This document shows positions 1 through 11,452 of a stretch of 64,000 nucleotides of DNA, piece after piece. Position 1 is the first letter of the stretch. Each line of letters opens with the position of its first letter. Source of the stretch: Cardiocondyla obscurior (lineage: Eukaryota; Arthropoda; Insecta; Hymenoptera; Formicidae); the NCBI RefSeq assembly GCF_019399895.1, contig NC_091864.1, forward strand, positions 7,542,001-7,606,000, in the 5' to 3' direction. The notes under the pieces are model-generated. The model was not told the origin of the DNA and ran no database searches. It saw only the letters and a program-made list of their open reading frames with translations. A program made the translations under genes and the position numbers.

Positions 1-141
1 GCAAGAAATTCTCGAGTTTTATTTTCATTATTAGTGCGCATGTTAGTTAACATTTGCTACGTTTTTTTTTTTCTTTAATATTTCGTTTTATATTATTTTA
101 ATAATCAATTAAATAATTTTTTTTTTTTGATGAATACTTAC

Positions 142-3100
142 TTCGGTCTTCCCAGTATCTTGCCAAGCGGTCCGACAGGTCTCCATACTCATTCTGTTGC
201 AGCGTATTCGGTCTAGGCTGTAATCGTAAATGGAAAAAAGTTTTTAATTGTAGCCACCGGGCATTTTGCGTAAAATTTATTTATTCGCCATTCAGCCGAC
301 AAAATTACAACTACAATATTTTACTTTCATTATTACCAGCTACATTATTATTTGTCATATACAAATTAGAAAATCTTCAATTTCCTTTTCATTTTCATTA
401 AAATGTAATTTTATATATACTTTATTAACATGGAATGTTCTTTAATCATAACAGCGTAAACAGTATGACATTTTTATAATTAAATTTGCAAAATGCATTG
501 CTTAGTTATACATATTTGAGCCGTTACATTTGAACTTTGTGCAATTATTATACATTTGATTTTTAACGTATTTTTATACTGCGTAGATCAAAATCTAATG
601 GTCTGATCATAATGATCTTATACCTAGCAGAAGTTTAATTAATGTCTTTGCTGATACCGGGTTGATAGAATCGAACAAATATTACACCGGAGTAAAAAGA
701 AAATATAAGATCTAACTCGCGAACATATATATAATGTAATTTCAAGGTATACGTATACAAGAACTACATGTTAAGCCCGTTCTTGGCGTAACGGCGGCAC
801 GTGTTTCGTCGTTCTTATCATCGATAAGCTTATCGCGCCTGCCACAAAGTTGCGAGCTGCATTATGTTAATTAAAACTTTGCTTACCGTACGTTGTTCGA
901 CCTTACGTTATGGATCGAACTCACCGCGCGACGTTTTTCTCCTTCGTTCATCAAACGTGCATTATAAATTTCCCGCGAATTTTGCGGCTTCAACTAAACA
1001 GCTAAATGCGTTCGTAACGATCGTTCCGTTCATTCAATGCTATTCTTGGCTTCTATATTACTTTTACTTTCTAAATAATAAAACGTAAGAATAGTTCTTT
1101 TTTTTTACAGTTTTACTTTTAAGAGTTGATCACGATCCGCGAAGTGAGACAAAAATTGTAACCGGCGTCTTAAGATGTAGGGTACAATTTGTTTAAATTT
1201 TGGCTGTGAAATACGTCGGTTGTTGGATTATTACTTTAGTGAAACTTGATGAGAAACAGCTTTTTAAAGGTGCCGTAGTCGACTCTGAATACGCTGTCCG
1301 CGAACTACAAATCGATATATTATACAGCTGCTACAGCTCGTCATTATATCATTACTCGCACTAATAATTACAAGAGTTAAGGCCGCCGTTAGTACGAAGG
1401 GTTTTTTTCTTTTTTTTTTTTTTTTTTAATTTGCATTTATTCGACGAATAAGTGTTTTCTGCGCCGGAAAATATTCTGCCATTCTTAGTATTCACCTTAC
1501 ACGTTAACATCGAACGTCGTCGATGTGAATATTTGACAAAATTATAAAGCTAAACTCTATGCGACAGGAACAGCCACGTTTCTCTCTCTTTCTCGCTCTT
1601 TTCTTCAGCGAAATAACGCTTTTTAGCAGCATAATCAAATTTTGTGAAAGGGCTTTTTGCTCGGAGGCCCTGCTTTCGGTATGGCAATCTTCCATAACGT
1701 ACCGGAATAAACAAAGAGTAGAGAAATGAAATTTTGCGTATATTGCGAAATGCTGTAGGACGGGAAATTTTGCGAATTTAATTTTGCTGGTAAAACCAAA
1801 CGCCGCCGACGTTGACGATCAACGACAGCTTCGATCGCGCCTTGATAAAATCGCATTTCTCATCGCGTACCGTTACTTACTGCAAGCGGCGCAAGCTGCG
1901 TAATAATTAACTGACGAGTGTTACGGTTGGTAATTAAGTTGGCAAAGTTAATGAAGCTTCGATCCGTTTAAAACAAACGATAATCAAACGAGTAAGGAGG
2001 CAATTATTTTTTATAAATAGCGCCGATCTCGCCCGCGGAATAAAATTCGTAAATAATTAAAAAGAAAAAAAAAGAAATTAAAAAATGGAAACGTATTCTT
2101 TTTTTATTTAACGCGGGAGATTAAACGAGAGCGTAACGATATTACGATACGTTACACATGTACGTACGTTAATATCAAACGTACGCCGCGAGATTGAACC
2201 GAATTCGCGTTTATAAAGTGAATCGGAAATTACGAGGGCACCGATATTTTCAAATATACATGCAATCACTGCTCTTTACAACGTAGTTTTGAATGTTCTG
2301 AGCGTATGATCTCGGCCGTATTATGCAGCTGTCTCGCAAGTACCATTAGTATGCATAGGAAAACTTTTCGTGTGCGCACGGTCGTGTCATGTGTCCTTTA
2401 GCACGTTCGATTATTTCCGAGCGCAAATATCTGGCCAGCTGTCTGAAAGCCGGCTATCGCCGAGCGTCCGTATGCAAATTATAATCTCGCGTGCACGCTC
2501 TATCTGTTCGGTTTTAAGTTTTTGCATCGGAGACGGTTGATCGTATCACGCACCGCGGGGACGTGAAATATGCCGGGAAAAATCGCGCTGCGAGAAATAC
2601 GTCTGTGCTCCCTTGTCACGAGAATCGTACGTTCTTTTTGCGAGATCAATGTCACGCACAAAATGAGAGAACCGTTTTTTATGACAAAATTTCGAATGAA
2701 ATAACGCAATAATGTTAAAAGCTACTTTCGCTCGGAACGAGAAAATAAAGAAAGAAAAAAAAAAGAAGAGTAGAAATAGACTGCATTGAAATTAATGTCG
2801 TGATATTTTATTCAAAGGTGACTAAGGTAGTAATACAGAATGCACAATTATTTATTAAGTGTGATAAATTATTTGAAATTTCTCTTCCCTTCGCGTCGTA
2901 GATAAAAAGAATGGTGGACAAAATAGCTGAATGCGTTTCGCGGCCTGAAAAATTAATCATTTTCGTCGTGCGGCGTGGTAAAAAGTATTAAAAGAAAATA
3001 TGTAACAATTTTAATAATCCCCAAAAGTGGGGATGTTTTTTTTTTACGGGAGGGGAAAATTTAGCCGTCGCGGATCTTCGACGTTCGAAAGCGTGAAGCG

Positions 3101-5127
3101 ACGTGGTAAAGTAGCGTTTACTCCGATACGTCGTGTAACGCGGCTTCACGGCTCATCCGGTGGAAAGCCATGGAAACGGCCGAGAGCCATCGAACAGTCT
3201 TGTGTCGAGATAAGAACGGAAAGGTCGAGGCACGAGAATAGCGAGCGAGAAGAGACCCATTCGATTCCGCCGCGATATTCACTGCGAAATACCGTCGCGC
3301 GACCCGACGCAACAAGTTGCGAGTGCAACGAAGCGTATCGCGCACCCTTCGCTCCCTTCTCACGATAGATTATCAAGCGAAGCGCACGGCGAACAACCGG
3401 CGAAAGTTCTTGTAGGTTTAAGAGTTGAGATTAACATGAAGCGCGAGATTATTCCTCGTCAGATTATCCGAACCGGGTACTGTAATTACACCGCAGTTAC
3501 CGCAAAACGCTCCTTTTGTCGCGCCTTCTAATAAAGAAGCTTCTCAGAAAAAAAAAGAGAAAAAAAAGTTCCGGCTTCCCTCGGCAGTTTTCAATTTGAT
3601 TGTACAGTCGTTACTTTCCGCCGGAAATTGAGCGCTGGTATAACGCTCGGTCTAAGTGTTACTAAACTCTATCACCGGAAGAGAATGTCTCGAGAAGTGA
3701 TAGCACAGTTATATATTTTATTAAAATTGTATCGATCTCTTCCCGCCATGGCGTAGTTAAAAATTTTCACGCTTCGGTTGAAATTATAACGATCGAACGA
3801 ATTTAGGCTCGTTGCGTCACTTACTGTCGGCGCATATTATGCATATTTATGTCGATTAACCGAGCTAACAATTTATTTTCCCGTACACGTGGTATAATAA
3901 AAAAAAATGCTTCTATTCGCGTAACACATCAAAAATTGTACGCGTTTATTTAATACGAATCGCTTTGATGGCACGCCGAGCTATTAATTTTACATTTAGG
4001 TAAAATGGCAAGCGAAAGCTGCTTTTGCATATTTGCACGAATGGCTCGTACGGCATAATATCGTTTACGCGAAGGTCGTTGCTGCACCAATCTCGGTGCA
4101 TTTAACTTTTTTACTTTGCAATACTGCACACCCCATTACTCGTGAGAAAAGTATAAACGTCACACTTTGACTTTATCGCTCGATCTCTTTGTCATGCATA
4201 CTTGCATATTGAATTTCGCTCGCTCAAGATAAAAAGACGTATCGACAAAAGAAAAAAAATTCATCTATATCGTAAGTTAACGTGTCGCCGGTACTTTGTG
4301 CTAAATTTTGTATGCCTGAAACGGATATTATTTTTATATGACATTTTTATACGACGGAACTTTCTTGCGTAGCATATCGATCACACTTAAAACTTTCAAC
4401 TGCGACGCTTAACTCTTTTAACATAATTGATTGGAAGCGCAAAGTGCTCAGCCAGCAACAAGCAAAGACGCAAATTTAATAATACGAACACGTGGAACAA
4501 TTGCCGAACTTCCCTGACACGTAATTAAGCAAAATTATGTTGATAAATTTCTGAGATTATTTTAAAGCGAAAGATTTTTAATATTCGAATGTCACAGCTG
4601 CAGTGACTTTTAAATGAAAAAGGTAATTGAAATCGATCTGTCGATTTTTGGAAATTCTGCGCGGTCAAACGTAGCACGACGCACAACGGTGAAGGTATTT
4701 TCTAATATCTGTTGCGTTTTCGAAATTGATATAAAATATCTGCGCACTTGAGCGGATGAATTCTCAAACGATTTGATCGGCCAGCTTCAACCTTTATATT
4801 TAAAATATTGCACTTTTGACATTTTGATATCAGAATTTTTATTTAAATTTAAAACTTTTTTCCGGAATAAAATTATTAACAGATTAACAGACGTCATAAT
4901 AAAAAAATGAAGTTAACATATACATATATATATATAATTATTAGAAATGCAACAATTAATATAAAAAAAAAACTGAAGCATTTATGCGCGGTAACGTCGA
5001 GGGGCTGCGAGAGAAGATAGAAAATATAATTAAAATTGTAACGTGATTAAAAGTGCTTTACCTGAACAGGTCCGGCCGCCGCGTAAGCGACGACGCCGAT
5101 GAAAACGATCGCGATCGAAAGCGCCAT
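142..5127 (-). CDS. Small secreted protein, first two coding exons (partial; 3' part off the left edge)
   Basis: Seen: exon 1 at 5127..5062 encodes 22 residues from an ATG, MALSIAIVFIGVVAYAAAG then PVQ, a textbook signal peptide with likely cleavage after AYA or AAA. It ends CAG followed by gtaaag, phase 0. Exon 2 at 217..142 follows an acceptor (ttacag) and continues in frame with PRPNTLQQNEYGDLSD and then RLARYWEDR. It ends one base into a codon at a consensus gtaagt donor. The intron between them is about 4.84 kb. A TATA box lies about 150 bases upstream of the ATG. Inferred: a short secreted protein or peptide precursor; a neuropeptide precursor is possible because it is short, hydrophilic after the signal and has a large first intron, but I see no dibasic cleavage site or known peptide signature in the part present. 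I do not recognise the family. The remaining exons must lie to the left of base 1. Confidence 0.55.
218..5061 (-). other. Large first intron of the small secreted-protein gene
   Basis: About 4.8 kb between the two recognised exons. It holds A/T homopolymer runs, short AT repeats (near 4920-4936) and a relatively GC-rich patch at about 3060-3370 with a 113-codon open frame that has no protein-like features. I see no convincing exon, RNA gene or mobile element in it. Confidence 0.4.
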
Positions 5128-5270
5128 TATACGGCGTTTATTGTACGGGTGGTCTGGTATCACGAGACGCTGAGAATTCGTTCTTCGGAAAAAATTGGAT
5201 CGTTGTCGGTTCCCTCGTCAAGTACACGTCGTGAAAAACGCGTGGAGTGCCCAGAGTCTCGTGCTCCCAT

Positions 5271-5280
5271 GAAATATATA
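5271..5280 (-). promoter_or_regulatory. TATA box of the small secreted-protein gene
   Basis: The minus strand reads TATATATTTC here, about 145 bases upstream of the signal-peptide ATG at 5127. With a usual TATA-to-start spacing of about 30 bases, transcription would begin near 5245-5250 and give a 5' UTR of roughly 120 bases. TATA-driven promoters are common for regulated, tissue-specific secreted proteins in insects. No in-frame ATG lies between this site and the signal peptide that would give a better start. Confidence 0.45.
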
Positions 5281-5547
5281 GAGAGTTGCGCTCACCCCCG
5301 CAGGAAGGGGGTGCAAACGTCGCGCAGACGCGGCACATCGCGGGTCTTCGTCAGCGATTAGATACATTTTTTATTTCGTCACGCGAAACTCGATACCGAA
5401 AATCGTATTCGAGTGCCTCCTTTCTTTCCTCCGGCGAATATTGTACACGAGAGCTAAATTTGCAACAGCAGACGAACAAATTCGCGAACAATTTCGGATT
5501 TCTCCGAGCCCTGTGTACGTACAAGATCAATTTTATACACTCTTAAC

Positions 5548-5571
5548 GATAAAGAAAGAAAGAAAGAAAGA
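5548..5571. repeat. (GAAA)n microsatellite
   Basis: A short run of GAAA units (aaagaaagaaagaaagaaag) in intergenic DNA, just beyond the promoter of the secreted-protein gene. Confidence 0.7.
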
Positions 5572-7213
5572 AGTTAATTAAAATGGAGAATTAATTGCAT
5601 TGGCGCACGAACGTCTCATTCACGGTTGTACCACTTGAAACGTAGTAATACCTCACGAAAGCGAGACGATCGGTCGGTCTATCGCGCGACTCGGATCGGA
5701 TTTTTTTTACTTCTCGAAAATCAGGATTAGAAATTTAATAACGGTCCTCGCTTGTTACTATTTTTAACAACACTCGAGCTGAACATCAGACTATTTCTTT
5801 CAATATACCACGCGCCACGAAATAAACCGAGCATTCGCGTCCCGAGAGAATCGTCCTTACTGTCTGGCGGTTCGTTAACTTTTGAATTGTAATTAATTGC
5901 TTTCTTAGATACGAACCTCGATAAAATATTAGCTAATTACGTATCAAGAATATTTTTATTGTTACAAAGAATTTTTTTAAGATACGCTTTTTGACGACAC
6001 AAACGTTTCCACTTCTTTAATATTCTATTATATTTTCCTTGTAAAAGAATGACGTTTTCGCTAATAAAACGTTTTAGCTGAGATTGTAACGGTTCTATGA
6101 CAGCTCGTCATTGCAGCGCGATTAACTTAATTGGATGACTCTGTGCACGCACGTAAATGTGAAAACCGCGTGCTGCGTGCAGGTGCCGGGGAAAGAGGAG
6201 GAATGGTCTACGATCGATCATGCTCTCGTATCTGGTGCAGAAAGTAATTCTTGGCCCTGAAAATCTCTCGAATCCATATGCATCGTTTATCTTTTACATT
6301 TGCTATCTGTAAACCTTGCGGAAATGACGCAATAGCAAACGCATATGGGGAAAATATGAAATAAAACTCGCGTACAAAGCGCCGGTTTAAAAAACGTATG
6401 CCAAAGTGCAAGAATAAAGGCGCATCTGCGTTTTGATAAAAGTATTTAAGCTCCCATTGGATTAATAAAAACATTTAAACTCCCATTAGATTAGTAAAAA
6501 TATTTAAATTTTCTATTTAGATTTTAGATATAAAAAGGAAAGTAAATAAAAAATTAAAAAAAAGAGAGCTCCATTGTTTTAACAGTTTAGATAGGTATAT
6601 ATTTATTAGATATATATTTACACTGAAATTCATTAAAATAATTGATATATGGTTGATATTAAGTTTAATCTTTAATCGCGCGAGAAGAGAGTACCTTTCA
6701 GAATGTGCGATAATTTAAGATAACAGGATATAAGATTTCACGGTGGATCTAATATTCACAGACGTGTGACGATATTCTCTGAAGAGGATATATCCACATT
6801 GCCTTAAACACAATTAATTTGGTATCCTTATTTCGTATTATAATTTGCGCATTATTGCGACGTGTAGCTCTCCTGCGTGTCACGTGTGCGTCGTTGCGAT
6901 AACAATAATTTTGACAATTAGAACGCTCTCGCAGATCTTATGCAGCTCGACGTGATCTTATACAGACAACGTAGGAATATCCCGCGGAGTATTGGAAAAC
7001 ATTTCTGTCCTCGTTACGAAATCTAAACGTGTGCCCGTAATTCGGCGCGAGTCTGAAACGCGTTGCGTAATTTCGCCGGGCGTAAATTTCACGAACGATA
7101 ATGAGGGTACGACCGTGCGTTTTCATTATCTCTGTATGTGTATATTACCGCGGGCTAGCGGCAACATTTTCGTGTATCGCCCCGGTTCGGTTAATTCGTA
7201 CTAATGTCCCCTG

Positions 7214-7235
7214 GAGAGAGAGAGAGAGAGAGAGA
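7214..7235. repeat. (GA)11 microsatellite
   Basis: Eleven uninterrupted GA dinucleotides, intergenic, followed by an EcoRI-like gaattc. Pure GA tracts are common in insect promoters (GAGA-factor type sites), but this one is about 0.9 kb from the nearest inferred start, so no role is claimed. Confidence 0.8.
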
Positions 7236-8087
7236 ATTCCGACGGCCAGTCGTTAAAACCAGTGACAAGTTCGTTAAAAGCCCGAGCGCAATCTTTGATA
7301 CCGATGCGCCTACGATGTGACGTTTCATCGATCGCCCGTCTAAGCGCGATTATATTTGTTCGTTAATTAAAAACGTAATTGCTCGCCCGGTTTTCGCCGC
7401 GATCGCGATTCCTTCTTTTCGCCGAGCTTGAGAAAACTGCAAGAATAAAATTTCTTTAAGATGTATACGTTTGATAAATATCGACGGCGTGTAATACACG
7501 TTTTGCACACGATACGTTGAAATCGAATACATTTCGCGAAACTTCTTTACGAACTTTTGCGAAAGAAGCGCTCTCGCGCTTTCAGTCGCTTGGCAGCCGC
7601 GAGTGGACTTGACTTCGATAAACCCACCCCGTGCAACGCCTGCGTTCCGGAACGTATTAGTCAATTTGCCGGCGCACGTTATATTCGTATACCGGGGTAG
7701 TAAACAGCGGACGTGTACCGTGAGTTTTATACGAGCCGACGGTTACGATCGCAGCGTTATTCAGCGACAGCGTTAGAACAAATGTTTCGAATGGATTTGG
7801 CGAGGGCCCTTATATGCCCAACGCCCCGTCCTCTCGCGGTAGGAAGACGTGGGAAGTCTAGTCCGAAGGTAAAATATGGCGGGGTTATTTATGGACGGTG
7901 AATAGAGACGCGAGAGAGACAAAAGATGAGTAGATGCCGCGTAGTCGGAACAAAAAGGCTACATGAAATCCACGCATCCCTTTAGGACAGATATCGAGTA
8001 GCATTAATGGTATCTTGACGACGACGTAATGTAATGTAATCTTACCTATCTCAGGAATATAGGGTTGCTATTATTTTCATAATTCGG

Positions 8088-8096
8088 TATATAAGG
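8088..8096 (+). promoter_or_regulatory. Candidate TATA box of the Trunk/PTTH-like gene
   Basis: The sequence gtatataagg (about 8087-8096) matches TATAWAAR. A start site about 30 bases downstream would fall near 8118-8122. That puts the ATG at 8102 outside the transcript and favours 8132 or 8162 as the initiation codon. The ATG at 8162 gives the best signal peptide. Confidence 0.4.
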
Positions 8097-8161
8097 AATG
8101 GATGCTGGAAACAAGCCCGCAGTATACGGCGATGGCTTGCGCGAGACGTGTCCTGGGAAGG

Positions 8162-11100
8162 ATGAAGCTTCTTATTCTTTGTGTAAGCATCAGGCGCGAT
8201 TACGTCGCGACTCTCGAAAAATTTAATATTCTATTTGCAATCGTGCAAGCTCCAACGCTTGACGTATCACTCGGCACTGATTTAAAATACCTAGCGTTAG
8301 GTGCGAGAATAAAAAATTTATTGTTCAAAACTGTCTCTTTTTTGTCTGAAAATATTGAAAAGTGGCAAGTAATTTTTTCCATCAGATCGCCACATTTTGA
8401 TAAATCTAGTTTACTTTAATTAATTTTTTCATTACGCGATGGGCGTACGCGTACTTTACATGTTGATTATTTTAATTACATTTAATTACACGCTCGAACG
8501 GCCGACCGAATCAGATAATGGTTCACGGTTTGTGGGCGGAGGGCACGGGGGAGGTTTTGTCGATCGGCCGGTGGAAGGAGCAGGTCATCGCGCCGGAATT
8601 TCTCTTGGAGAATCGCGAAGACGTTTCCGAAGGCAACCGAAACGCGTTTCTCTACGAGGACAGGCACAACTTTCGTTCCGAGGGGCTCGGCGAGGTGAAG
8701 CGAGTCACCGGTGCCGAGGACGTCGGTCTGCAGCCGCGTCTTCTAACGAGAGTACGTTTGTGCTATTTTCTATTGAGTAAGAATCTCTCCCTTTCGCAAA
8801 CTCTCGCTGCAAACAAGTGGCATCGTTACACGACTCTGTCGCGCGGCGCGTTTCAACCCCGAGCTTGAATTACGAATTTAACGTGCACGCTGTTAAGGTT
8901 GACTCGCCAACCGAAGCAGCCTCTTTGCTAAATAATTCCGTAGGTAATGAGTGACTTACAAATATCGTTTGCCCGCCTGAGAGTTACAGCCTCGCGGATC
9001 CATTCAGTTCTCTCCTGATAATATATTTCCATGCTGGGCTCTTCCGTGTGCAAACGTTATTAAATGCACGCTGTAGCTTATTTTCTAAATTAATGTTGAA
9101 ACGTTCTTGAAAGTTCTGCACGCGCGTCCGTTGATTTAATATCAAAAGTCATCCGAATTATTTGGACTTGACACTGCTAATAATAAATTTATTTTTTTTT
9201 TTTAATTTTTAATTTTTTTTTTTTAATGCTGAACGGAACGTTGTGTTATACTGTATTTTGCGGTAACGACATAATTTACGATTAAACGCGTGACAGTTAA
9301 ACTTTATAATGAGAAAATAGTATGTTGCTCACGTTTCCCCAATTATTTTGCTTCAGCTTTGTAAATCATTTTGTAAGCGGCAGTGATAAAACAACTGTCG
9401 GCGACGGAAAAACGTAACGCTCGATAGGTATATGCATATACCACGTGTAACCCTGGAAGTCGAAAACGGACTCGTTACAAAAAGCTATCGAGCTACGCGC
9501 GGTAGATTATTACACGTGCCGTCGTCTCGTGTATTTAATTAATTAACTTTTTTTTTTACGAAGAAATGTTATCTTGATTTTTTTTCTTTCTCTTTTTTTT
9601 GTACGGTATCCTACGGCTTCACACGCGTGCGACGTAAAACGTGCTTTACACCCCTCGCGAAGGGAAGTATGATTTACTTCGACGTTCGGGGTAGTTTGAT
9701 TCAACCTGCGACTTCCGTGATATTTAGTTCGGACTCGGGATGCGAGGCCGCTTGACACGAGAACGTTTTGTTCACAGTCTCTGCCGTGCGCTTGCGAAAC
9801 GCAGTACGAAATAAGGGATTTGGGCGAAGGGCACTATCCGAGATACCTAACCGCGTCGAGCTGCAAATCGAAGACCTGCCTGAGCAAGTTCAATTCCTGC
9901 CGACTGCTGCACTATATGGTAAGATCGCGTGACAATCGATAATTCGTCGGCGCGAAGGAGCGGATTGCTCGTCGTAAGTGCGCCCAAGTGGTTGTCGAGT
10001 ATTGTCCGAGTTTACACTACTTTAATTAGCGCCCACCGTGTAAATTCCCGGCTTATTAAATACCGGACGTTTCACCGCCATCCGGATAAACATCGTAGTC
10101 TGTCGTAGTAGCGAGTCGCCCCGTTTCACTATCGCGGCGATATCGAACAAATCTACACGTTACTGTTACGCAATAGATGTTCAGTTAATTACGCACATTC
10201 GAATTGACACGCTTTGATTAGGTAATATCGTATAGGTGTTTAGCGTAGCGAATACTGTGCCTTATTCGTGTTTTACTATAACAGCGATCTGCAGCAAAAC
10301 TGCATAGAATGCAACTCTCTGTTCGGACACTTTCGTTGGTTTTTAATTTTATGTATTTTCTATTACCTAACGTATAACCTAACGTTACTTTTTTTTAAAT
10401 ATATTATTAACAAATTTTTTTGTAAAAATCTAGACACGGTAGTATATTAATAAAAAAAAAAAATAAATAAATAAATAAAAGTTAAAAGAAAGAAAAAAAT
10501 ATTGCAGGGCATGGGTGGCTCGGTTAGTTTTTTATTAAAAAATATAGAGATTGTTGTTTGCAACGGAGAGAAAAAAACATAAAAATATACAACACGTATT
10601 ATTTTCTGCCGGCTATTTTTATCTATCAGAGATAGGGGAGATTGTTAGCACAAGGATGTAACAGGATTTAACAGAGCGGTTAGAGAATTATTCGCTTGAA
10701 CGCTGCGCGTTCGTGATTATATTACTCGCAAGTAATGCCACCGAAACCACATCGAAGATTAATTAATCAGCGTGTACGGTCGGCATCCTTGTTATTGTAC
10801 ATCTATTTGTAATAAGAATTCACTTACCGGCAATTCTAATTAATGGCATTAATTTACATGCGTGATTATTCATTTAAAACTTGCGATGGAGCCGCAACGA
10901 ATTACAGAACAATACGGCGCGTTACAGTAACTTAAAGTAATCAATCTTCCGTATAATTAATTATCTTTTAGGAACAAATCTTGGGCAGTAGCACATAAAA
11001 TTAAAATGCTTACGCACCTACGTAGAATAGAACAAAAAGAAAAAAATAACTGTATTTTTTTTCTTTTTGTATTATTTTTGTTTCTTCCACACAGGTTCAT

Positions 11101-11253
11101 ATATTGAGTCAACGCGATTTGGGCGAGTTAGGGGACGATCGTTACTCGGACGAGAGCGGACTTCAGGAAACACCGCTTCCGGAAGCGCTCCGTCATAAAT
11201 GGCAATTAAAGCCGATGAAAATTCCGGTCGCGTGTGTGCCCGAGACAAGATAG
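8162..11253 (+). CDS. Trunk/PTTH-family cystine-knot ligand of Torso (4 exons, about 185 aa)
   Basis: Seen: exons 8162..8182, 8515..8751, 9778..9918 and 11095..11253, all joined at phase 0 with GT..AG introns. The join of exons 1 and 2 makes the signal peptide MKLLILCIMVHGLWA. A cysteine-free pro-region follows (about residues 16-86), ending in RLLTR. The C-terminal domain begins SLPCACETQYEIRDLGEGHY, then PRYLTASSC, TC and SC in exon 3. Exon 4 ends WQLKPMKIPVACVPETR. The six mature cysteines are at about 90, 92, 115, 120, 127 and 180. Known: the C-x-C, DLG-x-x-HYPRYL and KP-x-x-I/V-PVAC pattern belongs to Trunk and prothoracicotropic hormone, secreted ligands of the receptor tyrosine kinase Torso (embryonic termini; ecdysone release at moulting). 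Inferred: a functional ligand. I cannot separate Trunk from PTTH by eye. ATGs at 8132 and 8102 would only lengthen the N-terminus. The exon 2 acceptor has a weak pyrimidine tract. Confidence 0.82.
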
Positions 11254-11446
11254 AAAATAATGCGCGGCCAGTCTCGGGTGCCGGCAGCTTCAAACGCGAC
11301 AGAGGCGATAGATATTTAGCGGCCTCTCTCGCGTTGAAGATCGATAAGTTATTAGGTGAATTAGATATGTACGGCGAATATTGAATTTAACGCTTCCGCT
11401 TGCATTACGTACACGGCAAAAAAAATGCGAAAACATAAAGGTGACA

Positions 11447-11452
11447 AATAAA
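11447..11452 (+). terminator. Candidate polyadenylation signal of the Trunk/PTTH-like gene
   Basis: AATAAA about 190 bases after the TAG stop, the first canonical hexamer downstream. The position suits a short insect 3' UTR, but no cleavage site can be proven from sequence. Confidence 0.35.

Larger units (their letters stand above)
5281..8087. other. Intergenic stretch between two divergent genes
   Basis: Separates the minus-strand secreted-protein gene from the plus-strand Torso-ligand gene. It contains a (GAAA)n tract near 5548-5571 and an 11-unit (GA)n tract at 7214-7235. Open frames here are short and show no domain or splice support. Regulatory sequence for both divergent genes would be expected here, but I cannot point to specific elements. 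Confidence 0.5.

Noticed and set aside
3027..3368. 113-codon plus-strand open frame
   Set aside because: Basic low-complexity composition, opposite-strand frames equally open, and it lies inside the intron of the minus-strand secreted-protein gene without splice support.
8439..8514. Alternative signal peptide MGVRVLYMLIILITFNYT for the Torso ligand
   Set aside because: It is in a different frame from the exon that leads to the cystine knot and no donor fits; the 8162..8182 exon joins in phase and also makes a good signal peptide.
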